From Plotosus lineatus (taxonomy: Eukaryota > Chordata > Actinopteri > Siluriformes > Plotosidae): a DNA stretch of 64,000 nucleotides. Position 1 is the stretch's first letter. Each line of letters starts with the position of its first letter. Below are positions 63,272 through 64,000 of this stretch, in pieces. The notes beneath the pieces were generated by a model. The model made no database searches and was not told the DNA's origin. It saw nothing but the letters and a program-made list of their open reading frames with translations. The position numbers and the translations under genes are program-made. The stretch lies in assembly GCA_024760905.1 (NCBI GenBank), contig CM045729.1, forward strand, positions 57,040,580 through 57,104,579, given 5' to 3'.

Positions 63272-63877
63272 TGTTTTATTCATTTTTGTTTTGTAGGTTA
63301 AAGTGTTTTATATATTGTGCTCCTGAGTTAATATTGCTGATCAATTTGAATGTATTATTATTTATTGATTTTATTTAATTTTATTTTCAGTATGAAATGG
63401 TTCAAATTGTTGGTCAAAAAATGTTTACAGTTTAAATACGGAAACTTTTTTTTATTTCAGGCAAATTTATGCACTTAAATCAGTTTGTTTAAAGACTAAA
63501 AAATTGCTAATAAAGTTATTCTTTGTTGGAAATTGATCTATATTTCTTCATATTTTTTTGCATTTCATAATGATAATAAGGATTTATTATGTTCATAAGG
63601 ATACAGTGTATGCAGAGGATTACTTATAAACAACTTTTAGATAAATAACACTATTTATATTGGGGGGGCGTTAAATGTTTTCCACTTCCTGGGGGGGCGC
63701 TACAGAAAATAATTGAGAAGCACTGATTTAACCCCAATCTGCTTTGGAGGTTCTTGACAGGTCCTGTGTGGCATATTGATATGGTGGTTAATTTTAAAGG
63801 TTCATCATCCCTTGTGAAATACAAAGCATTGATGGTTTATTTAAATAAGATTCGTTATGAGAAACTCATGGGAACTC

Positions 63878-64000
63878 ATTTATTCATTCATTTTCAAAAC
63901 CACTTAATTCTGCCGACTCTGGGCAAAGGCAGGGTACATCAGGCCAACACAGAACAACACACATACAACCATTCACACTCACTCTCAGAACTAGGGGCTA
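63878..64000 (-). mobile_element. L2-tailed V-SINE-like element, cut by the window edge
   Basis: Minus-strand tail first (CATTCATTCATTTTCAAAACC, ACCACTTAATTCTGCC), then the start of the central region (CAACCATTCACACTCACTCT). The head lies beyond the window. Confidence 0.75.

Larger units (their letters stand above)
62475..63725. mobile_element. hAT-superfamily DNA transposon, 1.25 kb, non-autonomous
   Basis: Ends CAGTGGTTTTCAAATAGT and (inverted) CAGTGCTTCTCAATTATT are typical hAT terminal repeats. Eight-base target duplications, ATTTTACC (62467-62474) and ATTTAACC (63726-63733), match at 7 of 8. The interior keeps only the N-terminal transposase part and then AT-rich DNA, so it is an internally deleted derivative. 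Confidence 0.85.

Overview
The window reads as repeat-rich, AT-rich non-coding DNA from a vertebrate, most likely a teleost fish and perhaps an otophysan such as a catfish. The teleost call rests on recalled family resemblance: Tc1-like (DD34E) transposons, an RTE-clade LINE, tRNA-headed SINEs, V-SINE-like elements, and long (TA)n, (CA)n and (GA)n microsatellites. The catfish suggestion is low-confidence inference. I found no intact protein-coding gene, RNA gene, CRISPR array or operon. Every recognisable protein similarity is a decayed transposon protein.

Layout. 1-5.5 kb: a Tc1-like remnant split by a SINE, three RTE pieces in alternating orientation (one with the RTE 5' UTR and endonuclease), an inverted SINE, a tiny palindromic element and an unclassified repeat with an AAC tail. 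6.2-8.1 kb: a second, inverted Tc1-like copy, also split by a SINE. 8-14 kb: mostly unannotated AT-rich DNA. 14.3-20 kb: five RTE-tailed SINEs among (TA)n and (CA)n arrays, a third Tc1 fragment and more palindromic elements. 21.6-29.6 kb: very long simple-sequence arrays around a CpG-rich block near 28.0-28.5 kb, the only place that resembles a promoter and first exon. 29.6-43.6 kb: mainly unannotated sequence, with two L2-tailed SINEs and a short RTE end. 43.6-52.2 kb: V-SINE-like elements, an almost perfect hairpin at 46.3-46.5 kb, and the best RTE copy (48.8-50.2 kb, reverse transcriptase with two frameshifts). 54-64 kb: more SINEs, LINE tails and a 1.25-kb hAT element with a decayed BED finger.

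How the pieces relate. The SINEs share one tRNA-like head and central body but carry one of two 3' ends. Type A ends in an L2-like tail (TTAGGATTAAG...GAATGAATGA). Type B ends in about 60 bases matching the RTE 5' UTR at 3.34-3.40 kb, joined to about 50 bases matching the RTE 3' end at 48.8 kb. The presumed RTE partner is present in the same window, and RTE ends and type B SINEs carry similar 11-17 bp target-site duplications. This tail swap and double-ended RTE capture is the most notable observation. Boundaries given with duplications are exact to a few bases; others are approximate.
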